Shown here: positions 6,768 through 14,143 of the stretch, one piece after another
How positions within the stretch are numbered: the stretch's first letter is position 1
Layout: the number at the start of each line of letters is the position of its first letter
DNA from: an uncultured Sphingomonadales bacterium
GTDB taxonomy: Bacteria > Pseudomonadota > Alphaproteobacteria > Sphingomonadales > Sphingomonadaceae
Reading direction: 5' to 3'
Length of the DNA stretch: 35,812 nt
Assembly (NCBI GenBank): GCA_903834285.1
Contig: CAILIO010000238.1
Location: 1-35,812 of the forward strand
The notes under the pieces: generated by a model
Databases searched by the model: none
Told to the model about the DNA's origin: nothing
What the model saw: only the letters and a program-made list of their open reading frames with translations
Program-made: the position numbers and the translations under genes

Positions 6768-8969
6768 TCAGGGATCGACGCGCAGATTGGCACCCTTCCA
6801 GTCGCTCGCCATGGCAAAGGCGGGCATCGAGGCCTTGCCGTCCTCACCCCCGCCGATGAGGTGCGGACCGACCGGCTGCCCGCCTTCGCCGCGCGGGCTC
6901 TGCGGCAGGCCGGCGGCAGCCAGCTGGTAGGGCGAGGCGCGGTGGCGGGTGCACAGGCCGCCATTGCCATCGGGCACGAGCGCCTGTTCGAATTCCAGCC
7001 CCTGTTGACGCTTGCGCGAGCGGCGCACGCGGGCGACCGCGAGCTGACCTTCGCCGAGATCGATAACGAACTCGGTGCCCACCGGCACATCGACGAGGCC
7101 TTCGATCAGCGCGCCGGACACCGAGAGGTTGCGCAGCACAACCGGGTAATAGTGGTTATCGTGAATGGCGCCGATGCGGCGGAACATGGCCTGGCGATCA
7201 TGGCGTTGGAACGCGGGACCCGACGGCTCGATAATCCAGTTGCCTTCATTGAGCTTGGCCAGGAACTCGGCATTGGGGATCGGCTGGCTGTAGATGTAGC
7301 CCTGCACGAGCGTGACGTTGAGGCTCTTCATCAGATCGAACTGGTCGAAGCTCTCGACCCCTTCGGCCGTGGTGTCCATTTCCAGCGCCTGCGCGAGGGC
7401 GACAATCGCAGCGATGATCGCGCGGTTGCGTGAACCGACCTCGGTCGCGCCGCGCACAAACGATTGGTCGATCTTGATTTTGTCGAATGGCGCGGACTTC
7501 AGATAGCCGAGCGATGAATAGCCGGTGCCGAAATCGTCGAGCGCCAGGCGGACGCCGAGGCCCTTGAGCGCCTTGAACCGATCGTTTGTGGCGCCGCCTT
7601 CCTGGAGGAACACGCTTTCGGTGATTTCGAGCTCAAGCCGTTCGGCTTCGAGCCCCGAATTGGCCAGCGCGCTGGCAACCAGCGCCGGGAACCCGTCGTC
7701 GGCAAACTGCACCGGCGAGACATTGACCGCAACCCGCAGGCCGCCCGGCCAGGCGACGGCTTCCTCGCAGGCGCGGCGCAGGACCCATTCGCCGATGCCC
7801 TTGATGAGGTTCGATTCCTCGGCAATCGGAATGAAGCGCGCCGGACTGACCGGCCCATGCTCGGGATGGTTCCAGCGGACCAGCGCCTCGACCCCGACGA
7901 CGTGGTTGTCCGCCGCGCGCACGACCGGCTGGTAGTGGATGTCGAGCTCGTCCTTCTGGAGCGCGTCGTGAAGGTCTTCCTCGAGCAGGCGGCGATCCGC
8001 CGCTGCCTTGAGCAGGTCGGCGCTGAAGAAGCGGAAGCGCCCGCGTCCACCGCCCTTGGCGGCATAGAGCGCCAGATCGGCATTGCGCACGAGACTGTCG
8101 CTATCGTCGCCGTCGAAGGGCGAGACCGCGACACCGACCGACGCGCCAATCAGGCAGCGGCTGCCGTCGATCGTATAGGGCTGCGAAATGCTGGTGATGA
8201 TGCTGGTGGCGATATCACCGAGCACACCGCGATCCTCGATCCCGGGCATGATGACCTGGAATTCGTCACCGCCGAGACGGCTGACCTTTTCCTTGTCGCC
8301 AACCACGCGCACGAGACGGCCGGCGACCTGCTTGAGCAAGGCATCGCCGGCGGCATGGCCGAGCGTATCGTTGACCTGCTTGAAGCGGTCGAGGTCGATC
8401 AGCATGATCGCGCAAGGAGAGCGCTGCTGCGCCGACTGGGTGAGCGTGCGTTCGAGCAGCTGCGACATGCGGCGCCGGTTGAGCAGGCCAGTCAGCGCAT
8501 CATGCATCGCCATGTGCGAGCTTTCCTCGGCCGAGCGGCGCTCGCCGGTGATGTCCTCGCAATGCCCGCGAAAGCCCGCGAACTCGCCGCGCTGCAGGAT
8601 CGGTTCACCGGAGATCGCCCACCACAGCGTTTCGCCATCAGCCCGCTCGCTGCGCACGGTGAGCTTCTCGAAGCGCCCCTTGCGCGCGAAGGCGAAGGGC
8701 AGCGTACGCTCGCCTTCGCTCTCGTTGCCGCCTTTGAGGAACAGTTCGAGGAAGCTCTGGCCGGTGGCGCTGCCATTCTCGGTCAGCAGGGCGTGAGCAC
8801 CCGGAGAGAGGTAGGTCACGCAGCCTTCGACATCGGTCGACCAGAAAAACCCGAGGCCGAGTTCTTCGTAGGTATGGCACAGTGCAGCCGCCTCGCTCTC
8901 GGACGTGCGCGGTGGCGGGGCATCGCTTGCCCCGATCCCGAATACTCCGCGTGCCTTGCGCAGCACCAC
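6768..8969 (-). CDS. PAS-GGDEF-EAL-PilZ cyclic-di-GMP signalling protein
   Basis: A 733-residue cytoplasmic protein without membrane helices. Domains in order are a PAS sensor (about 30-145), GGDEF (about 155-320, intact GGDEF at 233-237), EAL (about 330-575) and a C-terminal PilZ (about 585-670, with an arginine-rich start and NLSVSGA). The EAL domain keeps EALVRW at 361-366, NVSP, LEITES, DDFGTGYSSL and KIKIDQSF, so phosphodiesterase activity is likely. The usual RxxD inhibitory site before GGDEF is not present (GDKE instead). PilZ would let it bind c-di-GMP as well as make or degrade it. The start is GTG 8969, preceded by AGGGG; there is no nearby ATG. Net activity cannot be decided from sequence. 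Confidence 0.9.
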   Translation of the reverse strand: MVLRKARGVFGIGASDAPPPRTSESEAAALCHTYEELGLGFFWSTDVEGCVTYLSPGAHALLTENGSATGQSFLELFLKGGNESEGERTLPFAFARKGRFEKLTVRSERADGETLWWAISGEPILQRGEFAGFRGHCEDITGERRSAEESSHMAMHDALTGLLNRRRMSQLLERTLTQSAQQRSPCAIMLIDLDRFKQVNDTLGHAAGDALLKQVAGRLVRVVGDKEKVSRLGGDEFQVIMPGIEDRGVLGDIATSIITSISQPYTIDGSRCLIGASVGVAVSPFDGDDSDSLVRNADLALYAAKGGGRGRFRFFSADLLKAAADRRLLEEDLHDALQKDELDIHYQPVVRAADNHVVGVEALVRWNHPEHGPVSPARFIPIAEESNLIKGIGEWVLRRACEEAVAWPGGLRVAVNVSPVQFADDGFPALVASALANSGLEAERLELEITESVFLQEGGATNDRFKALKGLGVRLALDDFGTGYSSLGYLKSAPFDKIKIDQSFVRGATEVGSRNRAIIAAIVALAQALEMDTTAEGVESFDQFDLMKSLNVTLVQGYIYSQPIPNAEFLAKLNEGNWIIEPSGPAFQRHDRQAMFRRIGAIHDNHYYPVVLRNLSVSGALIEGLVDVPVGTEFVIDLGEGQLAVARVRRSRKRQQGLEFEQALVPDGNGGLCTRHRASPYQLAAAGLPQSPRGEGGQPVGPHLIGGGEDGKASMPAFAMASDWKGANLRVDP

Positions 8970-9094
8970 CTTGGTGTCCCCTTAGTGAGATCATCACTTC
9001 AAATTAGGTATGTAGCGCAAGGGCCTTGTAGGAAGGTTAACGCGGTCAAAGTACCGCAACGATATAGATAACCTGCTGGTAGAAATGAAAAAAG

Positions 9095-9123
9095 GGCCGG
9101 AAGCACACAAAGTGCTTCCGGCC
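9095..9123 (-). terminator. Rho-independent terminator of glnK-amtB
   Basis: Twelve-bp stem GGCCGGAAGCAC / GTGCTTCCGGCC with a 5-nt loop, followed on the minus strand by CCTTTTTTCATTT. A second, longer hairpin (10-bp arms at 9152-9161 and 9194-9203) lies between it and the amtB stop. Confidence 0.9.
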
Positions 9124-9213
9124 TTAGTCTGTTCGCAGGAGGAACATGGTCTGGCGGGGCCCCGGAGGACTAGAGGGAGAGGATCTTGCCCCTGGCCCCG
9201 CCAAGCTGGTTAA

Positions 9214-10629
9214 TCAGTAGTTGTAGGCACGCTCGCCATGGTCAGCAATGTCGAGGCCTTCGCGCTCGCCTTCTTCGCTGATCCGCATGCCGAGGGTCTT
9301 GTCGAGAATGAACCAGATCACGGCCGTGCCGATACCCGACCAGGCGAGCGTGATGAGCACCGCTTCGAACTGGATCACGAGCTGCGCCGCGATGTCGTAC
9401 GTAGGCGCGGCGACCGACGGGAACTTGGTGTAGTCGATCACGCCCTGGCCGCCGAGCGCCGGCGAGGCGACAATGCCGGTGGCAAGCGCGCCGGTGATGC
9501 CGCCGATACAGTGGACACCGAAGACGTCGAGCGTGTCGTCGTACTTGAACTTGTTCTTTACCGTGCTGACGAAGAAGAAGCACAGCGGCGAGACGATGAG
9601 GCCAAGGACAATCGAGGTCATCGGCGCGCCGTAACCCGAGGCCGGAGTGATCGCGACGAGGCCGGCGACAGCACCCGAGGCAGCGCCCAGCATCGACGGC
9701 TTGCCGTGGACGACCTGCTCGATGATCGCCCAGCTGACCGCAGCAGCGCAAGTCGCCAACATGGTGTTGACGAAGGCAACCGCAGCAACGCCGTTCGATT
9801 CAAGGTTCGAACCCGCGTTGAAGCCGAACCAGCCCACCCACAGCAGTGAGGCACCGATCATGGTCATGGTCAGCGAGTGCGGCGGCGTTGCTTCCTTGCC
9901 GTAGCCCAGGCGCTTGCCGAGGAGGAGGCAGCCAACGAGGCCCGCGATACCTGCGTTGATGTGAACGACGGTGCCGCCCGCGAAGTCCAGTGCGCCCTTG
10001 GCGTAGAGGAAACCGGCATCGGTCGGCGCATCGGCGAGGAAGTCCGGACCGGCCCAGTACCAGACCATGTGCGCGATCGGGTAATAGACGAAAGTCGACC
10101 ACAGGACCACGAACACCATAAGCGGGGTGAACTTGATGCGTTCAGCGAACGAGCCGATGAACAGCGCCGGTGTGATCATGGCGAAGGTCATCTGGAACAC
10201 GAAGTAGCTGAGTTCGGGGATGTAGACGTTGTTCGAGAACGTCGCCGAGAAGGTCCCGCTGGTAACGCCGGCCATCAGCACCTTGCTGAAGCCGCCGATG
10301 AAGGGCGAGCCGCCGGTGAAGGCGAGGCTGTAGCCGTAAGTTGCCCAGAGCAGGCCTGCGATCGAGACGATCATGAAGACCTGCATGAGCACAGACAGCA
10401 TGTTCTTGGTGCGGACGAGGCCGCCGTAGAACAGCGCGAGGCCGGGAATGCTCATCATAAGGACAAGCACGGACGACACCAGCATCCAGGTGGTATCACC
10501 CTTGTTGACCATGGTGGCCTGCTGCGCGACGGTTGGCGCCTTGACCATCGCCGCCTGCGCAAAGGCAGTGGACGCGGCGCCGAGCGTCAAGCCCGCACCC
10601 GCGACCCCGCCAATCATCTTACGGATCAT
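9214..10629 (-). CDS. amtB: Ammonium transporter AmtB
   Basis: A 471-residue ammonium channel of the Amt/Mep/Rh family in the inner membrane. The N-terminus has a signal peptide (MIRKMIGGVAGAGL... ending STAFAQA), as in many proteobacterial AmtB proteins. Further on come GLALFYGGLVRTKN, AGGTVVHINAGIAGL with a pore histidine, HSLTMTMIGASLLWVGWFGFNAGS, and DVFGVHCIGGITGAL with the second pore histidine. The ATG at 10629 is chosen over the GTG at 10704 (which overlaps the glnK stop) because AGGGG precedes it and it begins the signal peptide directly. It is co-transcribed with glnK, whose product blocks the channel when nitrogen is plentiful. Transcription should depend on the sigma-54 site at 11093. 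Confidence 0.95.
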   Translation of the reverse strand: MIRKMIGGVAGAGLTLGAASTAFAQAAMVKAPTVAQQATMVNKGDTTWMLVSSVLVLMMSIPGLALFYGGLVRTKNMLSVLMQVFMIVSIAGLLWATYGYSLAFTGGSPFIGGFSKVLMAGVTSGTFSATFSNNVYIPELSYFVFQMTFAMITPALFIGSFAERIKFTPLMVFVVLWSTFVYYPIAHMVWYWAGPDFLADAPTDAGFLYAKGALDFAGGTVVHINAGIAGLVGCLLLGKRLGYGKEATPPHSLTMTMIGASLLWVGWFGFNAGSNLESNGVAAVAFVNTMLATCAAAVSWAIIEQVVHGKPSMLGAASGAVAGLVAITPASGYGAPMTSIVLGLIVSPLCFFFVSTVKNKFKYDDTLDVFGVHCIGGITGALATGIVASPALGGQGVIDYTKFPSVAAPTYDIAAQLVIQFEAVLITLAWSGIGTAVIWFILDKTLGMRISEEGEREGLDIADHGERAYNY

Positions 10630-10700
10630 CGAAGTTCCCCTCATGTCAGAAGTGGCGGTCCCCACCGCGCTTGTGACTGCGGCACTCGCGTTGGGAGCGC

Positions 10701-11039
10701 TCACAGGGCGGTATCCCCGGTTTCGCCGGTGCGAATGCGGGTGGCCGAAGCAAGATCGAGAACGAAGATCTTGCCGTCGCCGATCGCCTCGGTGCTGGCA
10801 GTCTGCTGGATCATCTCGATGATCCGGGGTGCCAGATCGTCGCTCGCAGCGATCTCGATCTTCACCTTCGGCAGCATGTTGGTGGTGTATTCGGCGCCGC
10901 GGTAGATCTCGGTCTGGCCCTTCTGTCGGCCGAAACCCTTCACTTCCGACACCGTCATCCCGGCAACGCCCAGCCCGGAGAGCGCTTCACGCACTTCGTC
11001 GAGCTTGAACGGCTTGATGATGGCGATGATGAATTTCAT
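10701..11039 (-). CDS. glnK: Nitrogen regulatory protein PII (GlnK)
   Basis: A 112-residue PII signal protein. The T-loop GRQKGQTEIYRGAEYTTN contains the uridylylated tyrosine at position 51, and the C-terminal region has TASTEAIGDGKIFVLD and the RIRTGETG signature. PII binds ATP, ADP and 2-oxoglutarate and controls AmtB, NtrB and adenylyltransferase. It is called GlnK rather than GlnB because it directly precedes amtB; the stop overlaps the alternative GTG of amtB. A strong AAGGGGG lies just upstream of the start. A consensus sigma-54 promoter sits about 55 bp upstream. Confidence 0.95.
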   Translation of the reverse strand: MKFIIAIIKPFKLDEVREALSGLGVAGMTVSEVKGFGRQKGQTEIYRGAEYTTNMLPKVKIEIAASDDLAPRIIEMIQQTASTEAIGDGKIFVLDLASATRIRTGETGDTAL

Positions 11040-11092
11040 TCATGCCCCCTTTGCGGCCTTCTCGCCGGGCGACCTGCCGGCTGATTGAGCCA

Positions 11093-11108
11093 AGCAAACA
11101 CCGTGCCA
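11093..11108 (-). promoter_or_regulatory. Sigma-54 (RpoN) -24/-12 promoter of glnK-amtB
   Basis: On the minus strand the sequence is TGGCACGGTGTTTGCT, an exact TGGCAC-N5-TTGC match. The -12 GC lies about 55 bp upstream of the glnK start. This is the expected arrangement for nitrogen-starvation control by NtrC. Confidence 0.88.
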
Positions 11109-11200
11109 ATTGCGCGGGACACGGGAATCCGGGGGAATCTTTTCGCGACTGCGGAAAATACCTGAGCTGGGACGCTCGAATCTTGGGCAGATTCCGGCGG

Positions 11201-11219
11201 GTGCCCAAAAAATGGGCAT
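11201..11219. promoter_or_regulatory. Palindrome at the IS insertion point, possible NtrC-type enhancer
   Basis: The copy left of and across the IS edge reads TGCCCAAAAAATGGGCA. Joining the two flanks of the IS without the element gives GTGCCCAAAAAATGGGCAC, a perfect 7-5-7 palindrome about 100 bp upstream of the sigma-54 promoter. NtrC sites are dyads of similar spacing (TGC...GCA over 17 bp) at similar distances, but the inner bases differ from the usual ACC/GGT, so this is a proposal only. Confidence 0.4.
11206..11213. repeat. Target-site duplication, left copy
   Basis: The direct repeat CCCAAAAAATGGGCA spans both element junctions (11204-11218 and 13558-13572). Because the element ends are also GGGCA/TGCCC, the 8-bp duplication can be read as CAAAAAAT or AAAAAATG. 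Eight bases is the size known for IS1595-family elements. Confidence 0.7.
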
Positions 11220-11240
11220 TGTATACTTGACAAAGCAGGC
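11214..11240 (+). repeat. IS1595-type terminal inverted repeat, left
   Basis: 27 bp starting GGGCATTGTATAC. It contains TTGACA at 11227-11232, which could act as the -35 of a promoter firing into the transposase, but the -10 at 17-bp spacing (CATTGA) is weak. Confidence 0.9.
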
Positions 11241-11279
11241 GTGATCGGGCATTGATTGAGCATCGAAGGACGCCCAGCC

Positions 11280-12251
11280 ATGACCGACATTTTCGCCCCG
11301 CACTTTCAGTCAGAAGACGCAGCCCGCGAACACCTTGAGGCGCTCCACTGGCCGAATGGTCCCTTCTGCCCCCACTGCGGTTCGGTCGATGCCAAGCGCC
11401 TGCCTCCCCAAAAGGGACGCAAGACGAAAGCTCACCCTGAAGGAATGATCCGTAAGGGCGTGGTCCAGTGCAATGACTGCCGTCAGCAGTACACCGTCAC
11501 CGTTGGCACCGTGTTTGAGTCCTCCAAGGTTGCGCTCAACAAGTGGCTCTTGGCGAACCATCTGCTTTGCGCTTCCAAGAAGGGCATTAGCGGTCATCAG
11601 ATGGCCCGTATGCTGGGCGTCACCTACAAGACCGCTTGGTTCATGATGCATCGCATCCGCGAAGCCATGAAGGACGATGGCTCCGAACCTCTCGGCGGTC
11701 TCGGTGAGACCATCGAAGCCGATGAAACCTATGTTGGCGGCAAGATCAGCAACCGCCATGCCAAGCAGCGTGGGCGCGGCGAGCAGAAGCTTTCCCCGTT
11801 CCGCGACAAGCAGCCCGTTGTTTCCCTTGTGGAGCGCGGTGGCCGCGTCCGTTCATTCCATGTTGCCAACGTGACCGGCAACACGCTCCGCCATATTCTT
11901 GTGACCAATGCCGACCGTGGTAGCTGGCTCATGACCGACGAACACAACGGCTACAAAGCAGTCGGCAAAGAGTTCACCGGCCACGGCGTGGTTGCGCACT
12001 CACGCGGCGAGTACGTCCGCTCGACCTACTTCCACACCAACACGATTGAAGGCTTCTTCTCGCTGCTTAAGCGCGGGATCATCGGCACCTATCACCATGT
12101 CAGCGAAGCGCATCTGCACCGCTACACGACCGAGTTCGACTTCCGCTACAACACGCGCAAGATGAATGACTTTGAGCGCGCCGAAGTGGCCTTGCTCGGC
12201 ACTATCGGCAAGCGCCTTACCTATCGGCGGACTGGTCTTAGCGCCGCCTAA
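11280..12251 (+). CDS. IS1595-family (ISXO2-like) transposase
   Basis: A 323-residue DDE transposase that would cut and join the element ends. The N-terminal zinc ribbon is C30-P-H-C33 and C64-N-D-C67. It is followed by a helix-turn-helix region (ISGHQMARMLGVTYKTAWFMMHRIREAM) and the DDE catalytic core: D148 in EADETYVGG, D220 in MTDEHNGY, and E258 with K264 in NTIEGFFSLLKRG. The YHHVSEAHLHRYTTEFDFRYN block is characteristic of the ISXO2 group. Length is normal and no frame break is seen, so it is probably active. ATG 11280 is chosen because GAAGGA precedes it at good spacing; a TTG at 11256 is less likely. Confidence 0.96.
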   Translation: MTDIFAPHFQSEDAAREHLEALHWPNGPFCPHCGSVDAKRLPPQKGRKTKAHPEGMIRKGVVQCNDCRQQYTVTVGTVFESSKVALNKWLLANHLLCASKKGISGHQMARMLGVTYKTAWFMMHRIREAMKDDGSEPLGGLGETIEADETYVGGKISNRHAKQRGRGEQKLSPFRDKQPVVSLVERGGRVRSFHVANVTGNTLRHILVTNADRGSWLMTDEHNGYKAVGKEFTGHGVVAHSRGEYVRSTYFHTNTIEGFFSLLKRGIIGTYHHVSEAHLHRYTTEFDFRYNTRKMNDFERAEVALLGTIGKRLTYRRTGLSAA

Positions 12252-12408
12252 GAAGGTCGTCCCGGCACCGCGTATTGGTCAACGTCGCATTCGTTACGTA
12301 CGTTAATGCGGTGCAACCTGTGGATAAAGCCTGCGACTCCACAAAAAGTGACTCGACTTCAACGGGTTACCGTGGATTCATGTTCGTTGATTGTTCCGCA
12401 AAACAATT

Positions 12409-12439
12409 GCCCCCGGCGCTACCAACACCGGGGGCTTTT
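12409..12439 (+). terminator. Rho-independent terminator behind the transposase
   Basis: Eight-bp stem GCCCCCGG / CCGGGGGC with an 11-nt loop, followed by TTTT. It lies 157 bases past the transposase stop; no gene was recognised between 12252 and 12567. Confidence 0.75.
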
Positions 12440-12567
12440 GGCGGGGCAACTCTTGCCAGTCGTTGGCCGGGTCAAGAGCGGGATTTTCCCCGCCGATATT
12501 GGAGCAATCCTATACGGCGGGGTGCCTGTCAAGCGGTCATACAACGCCGAGCGAAAGGATTTTCGGC

Positions 12568-12765
12568 ATGTCGTATGAGCCACCATGGGGGCCGCACAAT
12601 CGCGCTCCTTACACTCCTGAAGTCTTCCAAGAAGTTAAGTTGAAGCTCGCCCTCGGTGAGCACCAGCATGACATTGCGGCAGCACTCGGTTGGAACCAAG
12701 GACGTGTGTCCGAGGTAAAGACCGGCAAGCGTGGCACTGACACCAATCAGCCCACCTTGTTCTGA
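12568..12765 (+). CDS. Small HTH-like passenger protein
   Basis: A 65-residue basic protein. After a short MSYEPPWGPHN leader, residues 14-57 (YTPEVFQEVKLKLALGEHQ then HDIAAALGWNQGRVSEVKTGKR) look like a helix-turn-helix: a spacer helix, then DIAAALGWNQGRVSEV as recognition unit. The ATG at 12568 is supported by AAGGA at 12555-12559; the frame is open upstream, but that sequence contains the transposase terminator. It has its own strong terminator. It could be a regulator of the element or an antitoxin for the neighbouring HEPN-like protein; neither role is shown by sequence. Confidence 0.75.
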   Translation: MSYEPPWGPHNRAPYTPEVFQEVKLKLALGEHQHDIAAALGWNQGRVSEVKTGKRGTDTNQPTLF

Positions 12766-12875
12766 ACCTGGGGGGCAGGCTTCGGCTTGCCCCCTTTTTC
12801 ATTATGGGGCTTCGGCGGTGTCTTCAGCATCCGCCGCAGGACCGCGTCTTCTCTCTCTTGATCGGTGTCAGTCAT
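12747..12875 (-). CDS. Small antisense passenger ORF (LRRMLKTPPKPH motif)
   Basis: A 42-residue product. The segment DAVLRRMLKTPPKPH resembles a short motif I know from many small alphaproteobacterial proteins, which argues that it is translated. The lysine/proline-rich tail is encoded by the DNA that on the other strand forms the UUCG terminator. Its ATG and the ATG of the HEPN-like gene share the sequence CATG, so the two genes start on each other. No function is known. Confidence 0.5.
   Translation of the reverse strand: MTDTDQEREDAVLRRMLKTPPKPHNEKGGKPKPAPQVQNKVG
12771..12799 (+). terminator. Rho-independent terminator with UUCG tetraloop
   Basis: Ten-bp stem GGGGGCAGGC / GCTTGCCCCC (one G-U pair) closed by a C(UUCG)G tetraloop and followed by TTTTT. 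It lies five bases after the HTH gene stop. Confidence 0.92.
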
Positions 12876-13485
12876 GGTCGAAAAAACCCCGTTCCTAGTT
12901 AGATACACCGGAGGCGATGATCCATTCCAAGCCCTAAAGCTAGGTAGGGTAGCCCATGCATGGAACAACACTCATTTCCTGATTTTTCTGACGTTCATGG
13001 GACTGACGAGACTGGACATGAAACATGCCGCAGCGATCTACCATTCACAAAAAGCTGATTCAGCGCAGCGGGACATGACACGAGATTTATTACTAAGCAT
13101 GGCCGGAGATTATGAACCAGATCATGAAATTCACAAACTGGCAGGCCGGTTTAAAGATCTTTGTAAAATTTTATCGAGTAATGCGGGGCGTAGAAATGCT
13201 ATAGTACATGCTCACGTTGTATTTGATTTACAAGGTCGCATTCATTACAATTGGCTTGTTCCTGTTAAACCAGACTCTCCCAAATCCGACCCGTTCAATG
13301 ATGTGGACGGATTTCTAAAAGAGTTGCAAGACATGCTTGCCGAGGCTGGTTCTATCTATGAGGATTTAGCTGTACTTTTCGCATGGCCCGATAGAGGTCG
13401 GACGCAATCAGGTCAGCAATACTTTCTGGTAGCAGATCATACTGAAGCAGATACGCCACCCCCGCCTGAACCATCGCAGGCGTAA
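12874..13485 (+). CDS. HEPN-like passenger protein, putative RNase
   Basis: A 203-residue soluble, mostly helical protein. Residues 15-70 (DDPFQALKLGRVAHAWNNTH... then AIYHSQKADSAQRDMTRDLL) and 85-115 look like a HEPN-type helical bundle. R107-N-A-I-V-H112 fits the Rx4H catalytic motif, including the polar residue after the arginine, which in HEPN families marks metal-independent RNase activity. The C-terminal tail is proline-rich and disordered. Codon use is clearly more AT-rich than in the host genes, suggesting acquisition. ATG 12874 is used; GTG 12865 is possible, and neither has a clear ribosome-binding site. The HEPN assignment rests on motif and fold pattern only. Confidence 0.65.
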   Translation: MVEKTPFLVRYTGGDDPFQALKLGRVAHAWNNTHFLIFLTFMGLTRLDMKHAAAIYHSQKADSAQRDMTRDLLLSMAGDYEPDHEIHKLAGRFKDLCKILSSNAGRRNAIVHAHVVFDLQGRIHYNWLVPVKPDSPKSDPFNDVDGFLKELQDMLAEAGSIYEDLAVLFAWPDRGRTQSGQQYFLVADHTEADTPPPPEPSQA

Positions 13486-13528
13486 TCTCGATTACTTCCG
13501 GCCTGTCACGCTCCGAATCACTGCTCAT
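13352..13528 (-). CDS. Small antisense passenger ORF (ITPAMVQAGV motif)
   Basis: A 58-residue product starting MSSDSERDRPEVIEITPAMV. The ITPAMVQAGVAYLLQYD pattern followed by a short helix ending in LYRAM resembles small conserved proteins of sphingomonads. It overlaps the 3' end of the HEPN-like gene by 134 bases on the opposite strand and starts just inside the right terminal repeat. Function is unknown; it may be cargo or a remnant. Confidence 0.5.
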   Translation of the reverse strand: MSSDSERDRPEVIEITPAMVQAGVAYLLQYDLLPESIADLIASDLYRAMRKVQLNPHR

Positions 13529-13532
13529 TTCA

Positions 13533-13560
13533 GCCTGCTTTGTCAAGTATACAATTGCCC
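13533..13560 (-). repeat. IS1595-type terminal inverted repeat, right
   Basis: 28 bp, reverse complement of the left repeat apart from one extra A near the tip. The right copy of the target duplication (AAAAAATG) follows at 13561. Confidence 0.9.
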
Positions 13561-13584
13561 AAAAAATGGGCACTCATCGTGCCT

Positions 13585-14143
13585 TCAATCGCCGCGGAAG
13601 TAGCGGTCCGTTGGCGTTGTCGGGAAGCCATCAATGCTGCGATTCCGGCCTGCTGTCTTGGCCATCCACTCGGCTTCATCGGACTTGGCGTGGTACTTGA
13701 CCAGAGTCTTGCGCTCCTGATCGAGCGTCATGACGGGCACGCCCCAGCCGCAGCTGGTCTGCAAGGTCTCCACGGCAATATCGAAGATCTGCCGCGTGCC
13801 GGGCAGGATCGTGAAATGCGCGGCGAGCTCATCCCAATCGGGATCCTTGGGCAGCACCGGCCGGCCCGTGCCATAGAGGCGCAGGATCAGCGGGGGCTGG
13901 CCAAAGTTGCACATCATCACCGTGATCCGGCCGTCGGCGACGAGATGCGCGTGAGTTTCGTTGCCCGAGCCTGCCAGATCGAGATAGGCGATCCGGTTGG
14001 CCCCGAGCACGCGGAAGCTGTCATACCCCTTCGGCGAGAGGTTGATCCGCGCATCCGCCGCGGCAGTGGCCACGAAAAAAAACGCTCTGCGCGCTCATCA
14101 TGGCCTCGTGCTCGGGCAGGATGCGGTCGGTGAAGTCGGCCAT
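13585..14143 (-). pseudogene. PNPOx-family FMN-binding protein, frameshifted
   Basis: Two reading frames together give a full-length (about 185 residue) pyridoxamine-5'-phosphate-oxidase-family protein. The start ATG at 14143 encodes MADFTDRILPEHEAMMSAQ and SVFF; the rest, VATAAADARINLSPKGYDSF onward to the stop at 13585, is in another frame. The join lies in a run of eight T (minus strand, plus 14075-14082 as A8); seven T would restore GTT-TTT-TTC-GTG. Motifs such as NLSPKGYDSFRVLG, GSGNETHAHL and LQTSCGWGVP mark the family. Causes could be a real mutation, slippage expression, or a sequencing error. The ATG overlaps the hydrolase stop by one base (TAATG). Confidence 0.85.

Larger units (their letters stand above)
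11214..13560 (+). mobile_element. IS1595-family (ISXO2-like) insertion with passenger genes
   Basis: About 2.35 kb bounded by inverted repeats at 11214-11240 and 13533-13560, which share GTATACTTGACAAAGCAGGC and differ only by a one-base indel near the tip. A short A/T direct repeat flanks both ends. The left third holds the transposase. The rest carries a small HTH gene, a HEPN-like gene and two small minus-strand ORFs, in AT-richer sequence than the host. Passenger genes are known in IS1595-family elements. The element interrupts a palindrome upstream of glnK-amtB, and its flanks are otherwise intact, so the insertion looks recent. Confidence 0.9.

Noticed and set aside
7857..9071. 404-codon plus-strand frame opposite the GGDEF-EAL gene
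   Set aside because: Same cause: an antisense frame opposite a gene whose own motifs are intact.
9152..9203. Long 10-bp inverted repeat after amtB as a riboswitch or small RNA
   Set aside because: It has a large unstructured loop and sits directly before a normal terminator, so it is more simply part of the 3' untranslated region.
12306..12578. Possible gene of 90 codons between transposase and HTH gene
   Set aside because: It spans the transposase terminator, has no good ribosome-binding site and no protein-like pattern.
13533..13560. Outward promoter in the right IS end reading towards the PNPOx-family gene
   Set aside because: The TTGACA in the repeat points into the element, not outward, and the PNPOx-family gene is on the minus strand with its 3' end here.
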